Shown here: piece by piece, positions 57,418 through 64,000 of the stretch
Numbering within the stretch: the stretch's first letter is position 1
How the letters are laid out: each line of letters opens with the position of its first letter
Source: Gonocerus acuteangulatus
Lineage: Eukaryota > Arthropoda > Insecta > Hemiptera > Coreidae
Direction: 5' to 3'
DNA: 64,000 nt
Assembly: GCA_946811695.1 (NCBI GenBank)
Contig: OX328132.1
Coordinates: 53,387,359 to 53,451,358, forward strand
Made by a program: the position numbers and the translations under genes
Notes under the pieces: model-generated
Database searches by the model: none
The model's input: only the letters and a program-made list of their open reading frames with translations
What the model was told of the DNA's origin: nothing

Positions 57418-60400
57418 GGTGCATCGACAAATCTGGGCCATTAGCGCCGACATCCAGAGTGCAGCGAGGAATTTTCTGAATGAGCCCTGAGATGAGAAAA
57501 TTCCTGCCGCCGGTGGGGAACCCACCTACTCACGCTTATGAATCTAAGGCGCTAGCCACTAGACCACGGGAGGCCCCCCTGATAGTTAAATATTGCACTT
57601 TTTGGGAAAAGTAGCCAAACTTTGAAGAGCTGTATATCGGAAGTTATTCTACCTAAAAAGTTTGTTTTAGCACCACAAGTTTTCAAAGGTTATCTACTTT
57701 AAAAAAGCAAAGAAAACAAATTGTTGTACAAACACGGTTTAGGAGCTATAAGCAAAAAACAAAAAAAGAAATGTCCAAAAATTTTAACTTTTTTCGACTG
57801 TTGCGCAGTTAGCACAGGTCATTTGAAGCTGACAAATTGGATACACACTACTGGGGTGGTCCCGAACAACACCCCAAAAAATCAGCGTTACGCGTTTTTT
57901 TTTTGTGAACTTTGCCCCTTTTTTTGTCTAAAGTGACTGGACTATACAAGGACTATATTCAATAATGGAAATAGGAATTATTAAGAACTTAACATTTTCA
58001 TTATTAAAACAAATCATGTAACATCAATGCAGAGATGGGCATAATTTTATTTATAAATAAAAATACGAATTTATTCGTACTTCATATATATGTAAATACG
58101 AATATAAATAAATTCGTATTCATAAGTGTGAATACGAATTTATTTTTATTCACATATATTAAATATAAAAATAATTTAAAATTTTATTCGCACAAATAGT
58201 CACAGAAAAAATTGTAAATAATCACAAAAAATGTGAATATTTACAAAAAATCAAGTGATTACAAACAAAAATCACATTAAAATATACGAATAAAAATTTA
58301 TTCACATTATAATTTGTGAATACAAATTTATTCACAATAAAATTCGCAAATAAATTATGAATTTATTCGAGTTAAGATATTACGGAAGTTATTGAAGGTG
58401 ATTTTTTTTTCTTTTAAGGCGCTTAACGTCTAGGTTGTCAGCGCCTAGATTCAGTTTTTTTTTTCTTTTTTTTTTTTTTTTGATTGGTACAGATGACAAA
58501 CTATGTCCCTGCTGCATGGCTGGTGGTTCCGCGGCGAACTCGGGGTAAAAAAAAAATCTAGGCACTAATAACCTGGACGTTAAACGCCTTAAAAAAAAAA
58601 TCGCCTTCAATAACTTCCTCATAATCATCTTAATACGAATAAATTCATAATTTATTTGCGAATTTTATTGTCAATAAATTTTTATTCACAAATTATAATG
58701 TGAATAAATTTGTATTCGTATATTTTATTGTGATTTTTTTTGGTATCACTTGATTTTTTTTATATATTCACATTTTTTGTGATTATTTACAATTTTTTCT
58801 GTGAATTTATTTGTATTCACAGGAAAATTTGCGAATAAAATTTTATCTGTATTTTTATATTTAATATATGTGAATAAAAATAAATTCGTATTCACACTTA
58901 TGAGTACGAATTTATTTATATTCGTGTTCACAAATATATGAAGTACGATAAATTCGTATTTTTATTTATAAATAAAATTATGCCCATCTCTGCATCAATG
59001 AGCAAATAACGTCATAAAATCAATCATTATATCATTGAGTATCCCGGCTGGATTAGTGATGACATCCATGGGGCAACAAGGAATTTTCTCAAAGCCGTGA
59101 GATGACAAAATTCCTGCCGCCGCACTGTGTAACGAAGTAGTGGGGATTATGGACAAAAATCATTAACCCCTAGTTATTTTCAAATAAACATTTTTATCAA
59201 TTGAAATCAACTCAAAAGAAGGTAACAACAGTATAATAATGCATACTATACGGCTATAATAATATTAATTGTAATACTTATAATATTAATAGAAATAATA
59301 TAGCAGGTAATATTATTAATAACAATATTATAAAATATATTATAACTGTAACATATAATGTAGTAATAGTATAGTAGTAAATTATACTTATAGTAATATT
59401 GCCATAGAATAATAATATTATACCATTTTCTATGAAATTATTAAATAATTTCTTAATTCCGAGTCTGGATCGTTTTTGGATTCTTGAGAATGTAAACTTA
59501 TATCGAAACCAATATCTATTTTGATTATTAATGTCATCCTCTATTATACATTCATTAATGTCTGGATTGATTTTGCTTTGCCTTTTTATATTTTTTCTCC
59601 ATAAAGCTCTGGGCCAGATATCAGAAGAACCCGGCGCTTTTTCGACCTCTCACACAACGCTGTATACTCTTTTTTATGTCTGCCTCTAAGGAAGCCAGGA
59701 GGGCCATCAGGGCGGGAATATCTTTTTTCTTGATAAAAATTAATAACAATTTCTTCTAAGTTGATATATTGTTTCAACCAGTATTTATATAAGAGTTTTT
59801 TCTCTGCGGTGAACACGTTCCCACATTTTTTACATATAATATAGGACTAAACTAGCAGTCTTTTTAATATTGCTTAATATTTCTTTAGGAGCATCCTGCA
59901 GATTAAATTGAATCATTTCCCCAAGGATTAATACAGTTTTCTTGGATTTATCCACATTTTTTTCAAATTTGGAAGAAAAAATGATGATGGATCTAAAAAT
60001 AAAAATCTTTGGAATCGGCAAATTTCGGCAAACTAAATTACACTTGAGGTAAACTTTAAGCACTAAAAAACTTGGAATGTGTTCAGATGACGTTTTTTTG
60101 CTATGGTCTATCAAAATTTTATACTTAAAAAAAATTACAAAGATCAATGAAGAATAATTCAGGATAAATAATAAGGGAGTAATTACTCATAATCAATTAT
60201 ATCAGATAAAAAAGGAATAGTTTTGATGTAATTTCCTTTGGATGACTTAATAAAAACACTGTCCTATCTTCAACGAGAGAGGCTCAAACTGATTGTTGGT
60301 ATGAAACAGGTTTTAAAGACTTATCCTTGTTTATAATACTGCTAATGTGTTTGTTGATCAAAATAAAACTAATATTTATTAGTTTTATACGATTTTAATT

Positions 60401-60988
60401 CCTTGAATAGTTTCTAAACTTAGCTAGAGGATTAAGAATTAAATAAAAGAAAACAAAAATTTAGGTTTTTGTCCATTGGACGTTACACTGTGCGCCGGTG
60501 GGAATCAAACCCACCATCTCCCGCATGAGAGACTAAGGACATACTTTAATTATTGTAATTTTAGTTCTTCTGAAGATATTCCCGCAAAAATTAGCTTTTC
60601 CCCTCTCAACATCCAACAAAAGAAAACAGATGTGCACTGGTCTATTATGACCAAACTTTTTAAAAATGATTTAGTAAAAATAGCCATGTGGTCTGTAATA
60701 AAAATTAATCAATCAACAATGAGACTCTATTATCGCTTTTAAGGAAAGAAATGTAAATTAAATTAACCAAAAATTAGACTAATCAAACTCACAAAAATAA
60801 ATAATGGATTACTTTCAGTTACCTTTTCGAAATCGATTTGCTTGGTTAGGTTGCTGAGCATAGGGAGGCTGAGCAGTTGTAACAACATAAGTTGGCATAA
60901 CCATTGCTTGTAATGGTGGAACAGGCCCACCATATCCAGGTGTTTGAGGAGTATGAGGCCGGGACTGAGTGGGAGTACTAGCAGACCT
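47958..60988 (-). CDS. Atx2: Candidate ataxin-2 homologue, C-terminal four exons
   Basis: Four minus-strand exons (60988-60823, 51364-51222, 49231-48721, 48007-47958) with AG acceptors and GT donors join without a phase error: phases 1, 0, 1 at the three junctions. Together they give about 290 residues rich in P, Q, H, S and T with no folded domain. Segments such as [34 protein letters not shown] and ICPMLPAP plus a QVILPHSQ C-terminus suggest the disordered tail of ataxin-2, an RNA-binding regulator that contacts poly(A)-binding protein through a PAM2 motif. The Lsm, LsmAD and PAM2 parts would lie beyond 61 kb or off the window. The family call rests on composition and short motifs; another low-complexity RNA-binding protein is possible. 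Confidence 0.5.
48721..49231 (-). CDS. Candidate ataxin-2-like exon (n-1)
   Basis: 511 nt: acceptor TTCCAG before 49231, donor ACAGGTACTT after 48721. Starts [20 protein letters not shown] and continues as a strongly P/H/G/S-rich disordered segment ([42 protein letters not shown]). Without splicing the frame would stop at 48704, but the strong donor, and a phase-matched exon downstream, argue for splicing. Confidence 0.7.
49232..50969 (-). other. Intron sequence
   Basis: Part of the intron between exons 51222 and 49231. Contains an 82-bp hairpin at 49472-49553 and a looser inverted repeat around 49590-49790. No coding capacity seen. Confidence 0.5.
49472..49553. repeat. 28-bp-arm hairpin in intron
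   Basis: GTCTTATATTCACAGCCATT...CCACCATT pairs with AATGGTGGAATGGCTGTGAT...AAGAC with one mismatch, loop of about 26 nt. Probably a small MITE core, or a stable RNA hairpin if the intron is transcribed. Confidence 0.8.
50974..51182. mobile_element. piggyBac-derived MITE
   Basis: Flanked by TTAA on both sides (50970-50973, 51183-51186). Ends CCCTTAATTAGTGGCGT and the inverse of CCCTTAACTAGTGGCGT. The same end motif borders the piggyBac relic at 55913-56803, its likely parent. It lies 36-40 bp from the donor site of the 51222 exon. Confidence 0.85.
51222..51364 (-). CDS. Candidate ataxin-2-like exon (n-2)
   Basis: 143 nt: acceptor TTTTAG before 51364, donor CAGGTAATA after 51222. Reads [20 protein letters not shown], then [17 protein letters not shown], ending on a codon border. 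A piggyBac-type MITE lies 36 bp past the donor and a long-TIR transposon starts 149 bp before the acceptor. Confidence 0.65.
51852..52007 (+). repeat. 5' LTR of gypsy 2 (156 bp)
   Basis: Starts TGTTAGGAGGATAACAGACC; contains GGTATAAAAGGGAG (TATA-like) and AATAAA (polyadenylation-like). Ends CTCTTATC just before the primer binding site. Short for an LTR, but the matching 3' copy confirms the limits. Confidence 0.85.
52008..52023 (+). promoter_or_regulatory. tRNA primer binding site of gypsy 2
   Basis: TGGTGCCGAAACCCGG immediately after the LTR; the usual place and form (TGG start) of a tRNA 3' end complement used to prime minus-strand DNA synthesis. Confidence 0.75.
52149..53228 (+). pseudogene. 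Gypsy 2 gag
   Basis: ATG at 52149 ([20 protein letters not shown]), a stop at residue ~36, then [20 protein letters not shown] and [20 protein letters not shown], a capsid-like region. A frame change leads to two CCHC knuckles, [14 protein letters not shown] and [14 protein letters not shown] (about 52928-53018). Several stops and at least two frameshifts. Confidence 0.75.
53280..54336 (+). pseudogene. Gypsy 2 pol fragment (RT)
   Basis: Linker, then [20 protein letters not shown] and [13 protein letters not shown] (RT entry motif), stops, then [12 protein letters not shown] in another frame, and [33 protein letters not shown] and catalytic [13 protein letters not shown]. Breaks off in EEHHHHL and joins the 3' LTR at 54323. 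The protease motif is not recognisable. Confidence 0.75.
54323..54450 (+). repeat. Partial 3' LTR of gypsy 2
   Basis: Equals positions 28-156 of the 5' LTR with few differences (GTAAATAAACACTAGC ... CTCTTATC). The first 27 bp and everything between the RT box and this point are deleted. Confidence 0.85.
55913..56803 (-). mobile_element. piggyBac-like transposon relic
   Basis: Ends CCATAACTAGTGGCGTTGG and the inverse of CCCTTAATTACTGGCATTGG, next to TAA-type flanks. Interior encodes the end of a piggyBac transposase on the minus strand. It lies in the middle of long-TIR element 2. Confidence 0.7.
56175..56690 (-). pseudogene. piggyBac transposase C-terminus
   Basis: Minus strand reads [16 protein letters not shown] (normally 'KP..I..YN..KGGVD..D'), [13 protein letters not shown], then [15 protein letters not shown], and in another frame the cysteine-rich domain [20 protein letters not shown] and [16 protein letters not shown] before a stop at 56175. 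That C..C..C..H pattern is the zinc-binding tail of piggyBac transposases. The aspartate after KGG is lost and the frames are broken. Confidence 0.7.
57380..57577 (-). mobile_element. tRNA-derived SINE with poly(A) tail
   Basis: Flanked by the 14-bp duplication CCTGATAGTTAAAT (57366-57379; 57578-57591). On the minus strand it starts GGGGCCTCCCGTGGTCTAGT; TGGTCTAGTGG is an A box and GGGTTCCCCACC a B box of a tRNA-type pol III promoter. The body has GCCGGCGGCAGGAATTTTCT-type sequence and a terminal A tract of about 35. Confidence 0.85.
58030..58992. mobile_element. hAT-like foldback element
   Basis: Ends CAGAGATGGGCATAATTTTA and its exact inverse; perfect 8-bp duplication CATCAATG at 58022-58029 and 58993-59000. 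Almost the whole 963 bp is an inverted repeat of AATTCGTATT/AATACGAATT-type units, with a ~150 bp centre containing T/A runs and GGTTCCGCGGCGAACTCGGG. No coding capacity. Confidence 0.85.
59041..59130. mobile_element. SINE body fragment
   Basis: AAGGAATTTTCTC, GAGATGACAAAATTCCTGCC and GCCGC match the body of the SINE at 57380. Promoter boxes and tail are absent. Confidence 0.65.
59440..60147 (-). pseudogene. Unrecognised decayed reading frame
   Basis: Minus-strand pieces across frames: [40 protein letters not shown] (a CxxC), [20 protein letters not shown], then [20 protein letters not shown] and [18 protein letters not shown]. The pieces stay on one strand in order, so they look like one gene with frameshifts, probably transposon-derived. 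I cannot name the family. Confidence 0.35.
60478..60541 (-). mobile_element. tRNA-like SINE head fragment
   Basis: Minus strand reads GTCCTTAGTCTCTCATGCGG and GGTGGGTTTGATTCCCACC; the latter is a B box with its stem, homologous to the head of the SINE at 57380. Not a full tRNA: no acceptor stem or A box is present. Confidence 0.55.
60823..60988 (-). CDS. Candidate ataxin-2-like exon (n-3)
   Basis: 166 nt: acceptor TTGCAG before 60988, donor GGTAACT after 60823. Encodes [20 protein letters not shown] and [19 protein letters not shown], ending in NRFRK plus one base. That base joins the two leading bases of the exon at 51364 to make a valine codon. Confidence 0.65.
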
Positions 60989-61164
60989 CTGCAACCCAAT
61001 ACATAAATATAAATTATGCCCTAATTTTTCTGAACTATAGGGTCAATTGGCCAATACCCCACAGAGGTAAAACTTGTAGCAAAGAAAAATAATTGGCAGA
61101 CTTTCTGCATGTGGTGTGTACAATTTTATCTCCAGCAGAACCAAGAAAAGTTCAGGAGAATATA

Positions 61165-61303
61165 TTAACACATTAAAGGTGGGGATCTTGACGAAAGTAT
61201 GCTAGGTAACGCAGTTGAGACAAATTGTAGTACTATGACTCCCGCCTTTAAGCTACAGTCGAGATTAATTGTACTACTATGTCTCCCACCTTTAATGTGT
61301 TAA
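61165..61303. mobile_element. TTAA-flanked MITE
   Basis: TTAA, then CACATTAAAGGTGGGGA..., and at the right TCCCACCTTTAATGTG followed by TTAA. 139 bp with 15-bp ends. TTAA is the piggyBac target, but the ends differ from those of the MITE at 50974, so it is a separate family. A second internal near-repeat (TAGTACTATGACTCCCGCCTT / TACTACTATGTCTCCCACCTT) gives a tandem look. Confidence 0.75.
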
Positions 61304-61840
61304 GTGGAGCAATCTGGTATTATCTAAAAAACAATTATGCTTACTTTATCAGTCCCCATTAGGATGTAATTGAAATATGAGTACAACCAGCTAAGTGAAA
61401 TGATGTGCATAATTTTGTTATGATGCTAAATAAATAATAATTTCTTGCTTTAAAAAAGTTGGTTCGGCAAATAATTTCAATTAATACACATTAACAATAA
61501 AATAAGCTATTTTATGTGGAATATATTTTGATTAATCTCCTGAGAGTTCATCAACCTAAATAAAGATCACAAGAAAAGGTAATGATAAAATAATAGCAAA
61601 AAAGTATCAACACCATTAAGTCTCATTGATAGGGTTGAAATGTATAGTACAGTAGGAGGATTAACACTATTTTATGGTCCTACACATGCCATTTTTTTAA
61701 ATGTGTATTATCATTCAAAATCATTATAAAAGTATTGACAAAGAACCAGTTTTTTAAACAGGTTTACTTATAACAGGTAACACAATAAGTCCTGTCTTTT
61801 TTTTTTTAAATAGGATAAAAATAAACCCAAAACATACTTC
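61304..61840. other. No feature recognised
   Basis: AT-rich sequence upstream of the last identified exon, so intron of the candidate ataxin-2-like gene or its flank. No exon with matching phase is obvious. Confidence 0.35.
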
Positions 61841-62395
61841 AAATAAGTTTTATTTATCGAAATAGTCACCCTCACTCTCCAAAGCCTTCTTTTAACTTGC
61901 CTGATGGTCCTAAACTCCTTTTTTTATAAACCTCAGCTGCTTTGGATGAAAAAAAAAAGTTTATAAGGTGTTTTTCAAGGTGGTCACATCCGTGAACGTT
62001 TTTCCCCGCGGTCTAGAGCTCTGAACAGGTGGTAATGACATGGTGACAAACAAGGGGAAATCCTTCTTTGGAAACATTTTCGGTTGTTCATCCTTTGATA
62101 GCCATTGGTAACACCTTCTTGTGTTATCATACACAACCCACTTTTCATCGCATCTAATGATCCAATCAAAAAATGGATCATTTTTAAGTCACAATAAAAG
62201 ACAAGTCGTGATTGACAGGCAACTGGGCCGGTTGCAGTCGGTCAGTTTATAGGGAGCCCACTTAAAAAGTTTTTTAGTCTTACCAATTTGATGGTTGACT
62301 CGGAAACATTAAGTTGTCCAACGATTTCAGAGCAAGTTTGTTGTGGATCTGACTCAATGAGGGCCATTCCATGTCAATTCAACCAATGAAAGTAC
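61841..62395 (-). pseudogene. Mariner transposase relic
   Basis: Minus strand pieces: PFFDWIIRCDEKWVVYDNTR, QWLSKDEQPKMFPKK, VQSSRPRGKTFTDVTTLKNT and ALESEGDYFDK. In mariner transposases '..F...I.T.DEKW..YDN..R...W....' holds the first catalytic Asp, and the protein ends '...C...EG.YF'. The middle with the second and third Asp is deleted (WLSKDE is followed within ~30 residues by near-C-terminal sequence). Upstream HTH-like residues (SEIVGQLNVSESTIK-like) lie near 62300. Stops and frameshifts are present. Confidence 0.7.
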
Positions 62396-62689
62396 TGTTT
62401 ACAACCTGACCCTCTTAGATTTTTTTGAAATTTTGAATCCTAATAGCTCTTACAACTCCTTGAATGGTACAATTTTTAAAAAAATTTTATCTGTTTCCGT
62501 TTTTTTAGTATTAATTTTCAAAGTATTGAAAACCCGTCTTTTTTTGGTCAACTGGATAATGTTAATTTCTTGGTAGATTGAGTTCTATTTTTGCTAGAAC
62601 AGTCAGCATAGTCTCATTGTTTAGCTTATTAAATGGGCTTTAATTTGATATACAACAAAACCAACTTATTACAAATTTTACTTTTCAAA

Positions 62690-63579
62690 AAAGAATTCGA
62701 AAACTTGTACGTAACGGTTTTCGAAAAACTGTACTTTTAAAATTCTGAAAAAAATATATTTGAATCTTCAGTTCATTGACTACATATGCTGTTAGTTTCA
62801 TTAGGGGATGGGAACGGGATCATTTTATAACTGAAATATAATTTTGACTTTATAATTGTCACTGCGTAGTTGGTAAAAATATGGTGATTGATGGATATTT
62901 GTATTGTAAATTCAGCAATAAGCATCCCTGATCAAAATTTGAATTTTTTTCAGACAGAACTAAAATTAAAGGGGAGATTTGGAAAAAAAAAAATTACTGG
63001 AACCCAGAAATTGCACCCTTTCATTCCTTTAACTAAGAAAAAAATTAAGACTCAACTTTACTCGAACTTCAATAAAAGTGAAGTTGAACTGGTAGGTAAC
63101 TGATTTAGACACAGATACAGTAGCCTTTCATGGAAAAATATGTGGTAGTTTTATTGCCTGTAAATATGACGACCAGTGGTGGCTGGCATGTGTACTCAAC
63201 AAAAATGAGGAGATGGATGAAATAAAATTTAATATCCAACATGTCTCAATTATTACAAATTTCATTTTTCAAAAAATGTTTTGAAAATTTGTACAAAACG
63301 ATTTTTGAAAAACTGTACTTTTAAAATTCTAAATATATTTCAATCTTCATTTCATTGACTACATATGCTGTTAGTTTCATTATGGGAACATTTTACAACA
63401 TAATTTTAACTGATTTAGACTCTGATCCAGTAGCCTTCAATGAAAAAATATGTGGTGGTTTTATTACCTGTGAATATGAAAACCAGTGGTAGCTGGGATG
63501 TGTACTCAACAAATTACACAGTTACACGCAATAGCACAAAAATGGATATGATCGTTTATTAAATGTTATAAATGGCGTT

Positions 63580-63623
<44 letters not shown>

Positions 63624-64000
63624 CCATTGCCATCCCATAATAAAACCAGCATCATTTGTAGTCTAAAATTATGTAAAACATTTTTTGAAAAATGAAATTT
63701 GTAATGATTGAGACATGGTGGATGTTAAATTTTATTTCATCTATCTCCTCATTTTTGTTGAGGCAATAAAACTACCACATATTTTTTCATTAAAGGCTAC
63801 TGTATCTGTGTCTAAAGCAGTTACCTACCAGTTCAACTTCACATTTATTGAAGTTCGAGTAAAGTTGAGTCTTAATTTTTTTCTTAGTTAAAGGAATGAA
63901 AGGGTGCAATTTCTGGGTTCCAGTAATTTTTTTTTTTTTTCAAATCTCCCCTTTAATTTTAGTTCGGTCTGAAAAAAATTCAAATTTTGATCAGGGATGC
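62690..64000. mobile_element. Large palindromic element, right part off the window
   Basis: 62920-63160 is repeated inverted at 63765-64000 (both contain GATCAGGGATGC or its inverse at the outer side, CCTTTCATTCCTTTAACTAA, and GGCTACTGTATCTGTGTC in inverse). In addition 62690-62800 and 63270-63390 are direct copies (ACTGTACTTTTAAAATTCT, GACTACATATGCTGTTAGTT). A (T)46 run at about 63581-63623 marks the turn. Ends are not visible, so the element type is unknown. Confidence 0.65.
62888..63240 (+). pseudogene. Unassigned transposon-type coding fragment
   Basis: Frame 62888-63103 reads SIPDQNLNFFQTELKLKGRF then GTQKLHPFIPLTKK and YSNFNKSEVELVGN before a stop. Another frame just after gives ICGSFIACKYDDQWWLACVL. 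'GT...H.F.P' followed by '.I.C.YD..WW.A.V' recalls transposon-linked proteins common in insect genomes, with a Tudor/chromo-like strand. The second arm repeats part of it on the other strand. No confident family. Confidence 0.35.

Larger units (their letters stand above)
51513..57944. mobile_element. Long-TIR DNA element 2 (type TAGTCCAGTCAC), nested
   Basis: Left end TAGTCCAGTCACCTAAGACA at 51513, right end its inverse, finishing GTGACTGGACTA at 57944. Arms of ~680 bp: left 51513-51692 plus 55407-55905; right about 57070-57944 without the SINE. Shared landmarks are GGGGTGTTGTTCGGGACCAC, GCATATCCCTCCAAACAC and CCAGGCTCAGCCAGTCC (in inverse). Contains TA-HINE copy I, a piggyBac relic and a SINE. 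The TAGTCC terminus is shared with the element at 11042. No gene of its own is recognisable. Confidence 0.75.

Noticed and set aside
60478..60541. Possible tRNA gene
   Set aside because: Only a T-arm/B-box-like part is present. No acceptor stem, anticodon loop or A box, and it resembles the head of the nearby SINE.
63581..63623. Long poly(T) run as a retrotransposon tail
   Set aside because: No target duplication found around it, and it lies at the turn of a large palindrome, where polymerase slippage or assembly error is as likely.

Overview
This window looks like nuclear DNA from an animal, most likely an insect. It is AT-rich. It holds tRNA-derived SINEs, spliceosomal exons with GT..AG borders, Penelope-like elements, LOA/Jockey/RTE-type LINEs, Ty3/gypsy LTR elements, and Tc1, mariner, hAT, piggyBac and pogo relics. 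Nothing looks bacterial: there are no operons, ribosome binding sites or CRISPR arrays. The species cannot be named from the sequence. Most long reading frames belong to transposons, and the many Y-I repeat reading frames are translated (TA)n microsatellites.

Layout. 0-11 kb: a LINE fragment, a small inverted-repeat element, and three large copies (A, B, C) of one repeat family, called here the TA-HINE. It has a 5' end reading TAGCGCGGTTCC, the same 12-mer inverted about 38 bp from its 3' end, a short 3' hairpin, T-rich flanks and a central (TA)n tract. These are the hallmarks of Helentron-derived non-autonomous elements. Copy A is split at its TA tract by a Penelope-like element. 11-14.4 kb: a DNA element with ~600 bp terminal inverted repeats full of TTGTCAGCTG motifs. 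14.8-18.9 kb: a Tigger/pogo relic, two LINE relics, a hAT-like MITE and a divergent TA-HINE.

19-34.1 kb: one Ty3/gypsy element on the minus strand (5' LTR at the right, 3' LTR at the left) that has become a nest. A LOA-like LINE with an uninterrupted ~1,200-codon ORF2 sits in its 3' LTR. A TA-HINE, a poly(A) retroinsert, a four-unit palindrome, an internal duplication and a second LOA-like LINE (frameshifted) sit in its pol region. 34-43 kb: Jockey and RTE-like LINE relics, a TA-HINE interrupted by a second Penelope-like element with a hammerhead-like motif, a head-to-head Tc1 relic and another LINE C-terminal relic.

43-61 kb: the only host gene I can support. On the minus strand, four exons at 60988-60823, 51364-51222, 49231-48721 and 48007-47958 join in perfect phase. 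They encode the P/Q/H/S-rich C-terminus of a protein I think is an ataxin-2 homologue (moderate confidence). Its 9.5-kb intron holds a nest: long-TIR element > TA-HINE > gypsy element, with a piggyBac relic and a tRNA-SINE in the other parts of the outer element, followed by a hAT-like foldback element. 61-64 kb: a TTAA-flanked MITE, a mariner relic and one arm plus part of the second arm of a large palindromic element that runs off the window edge.

Functionally the window is a transposon accumulation zone beside and inside one gene. The only long, undamaged transposon reading frames are LOA copy 1 ORF2 and the two 5'-truncated Penelope RT/endonuclease frames. Everything else is broken.
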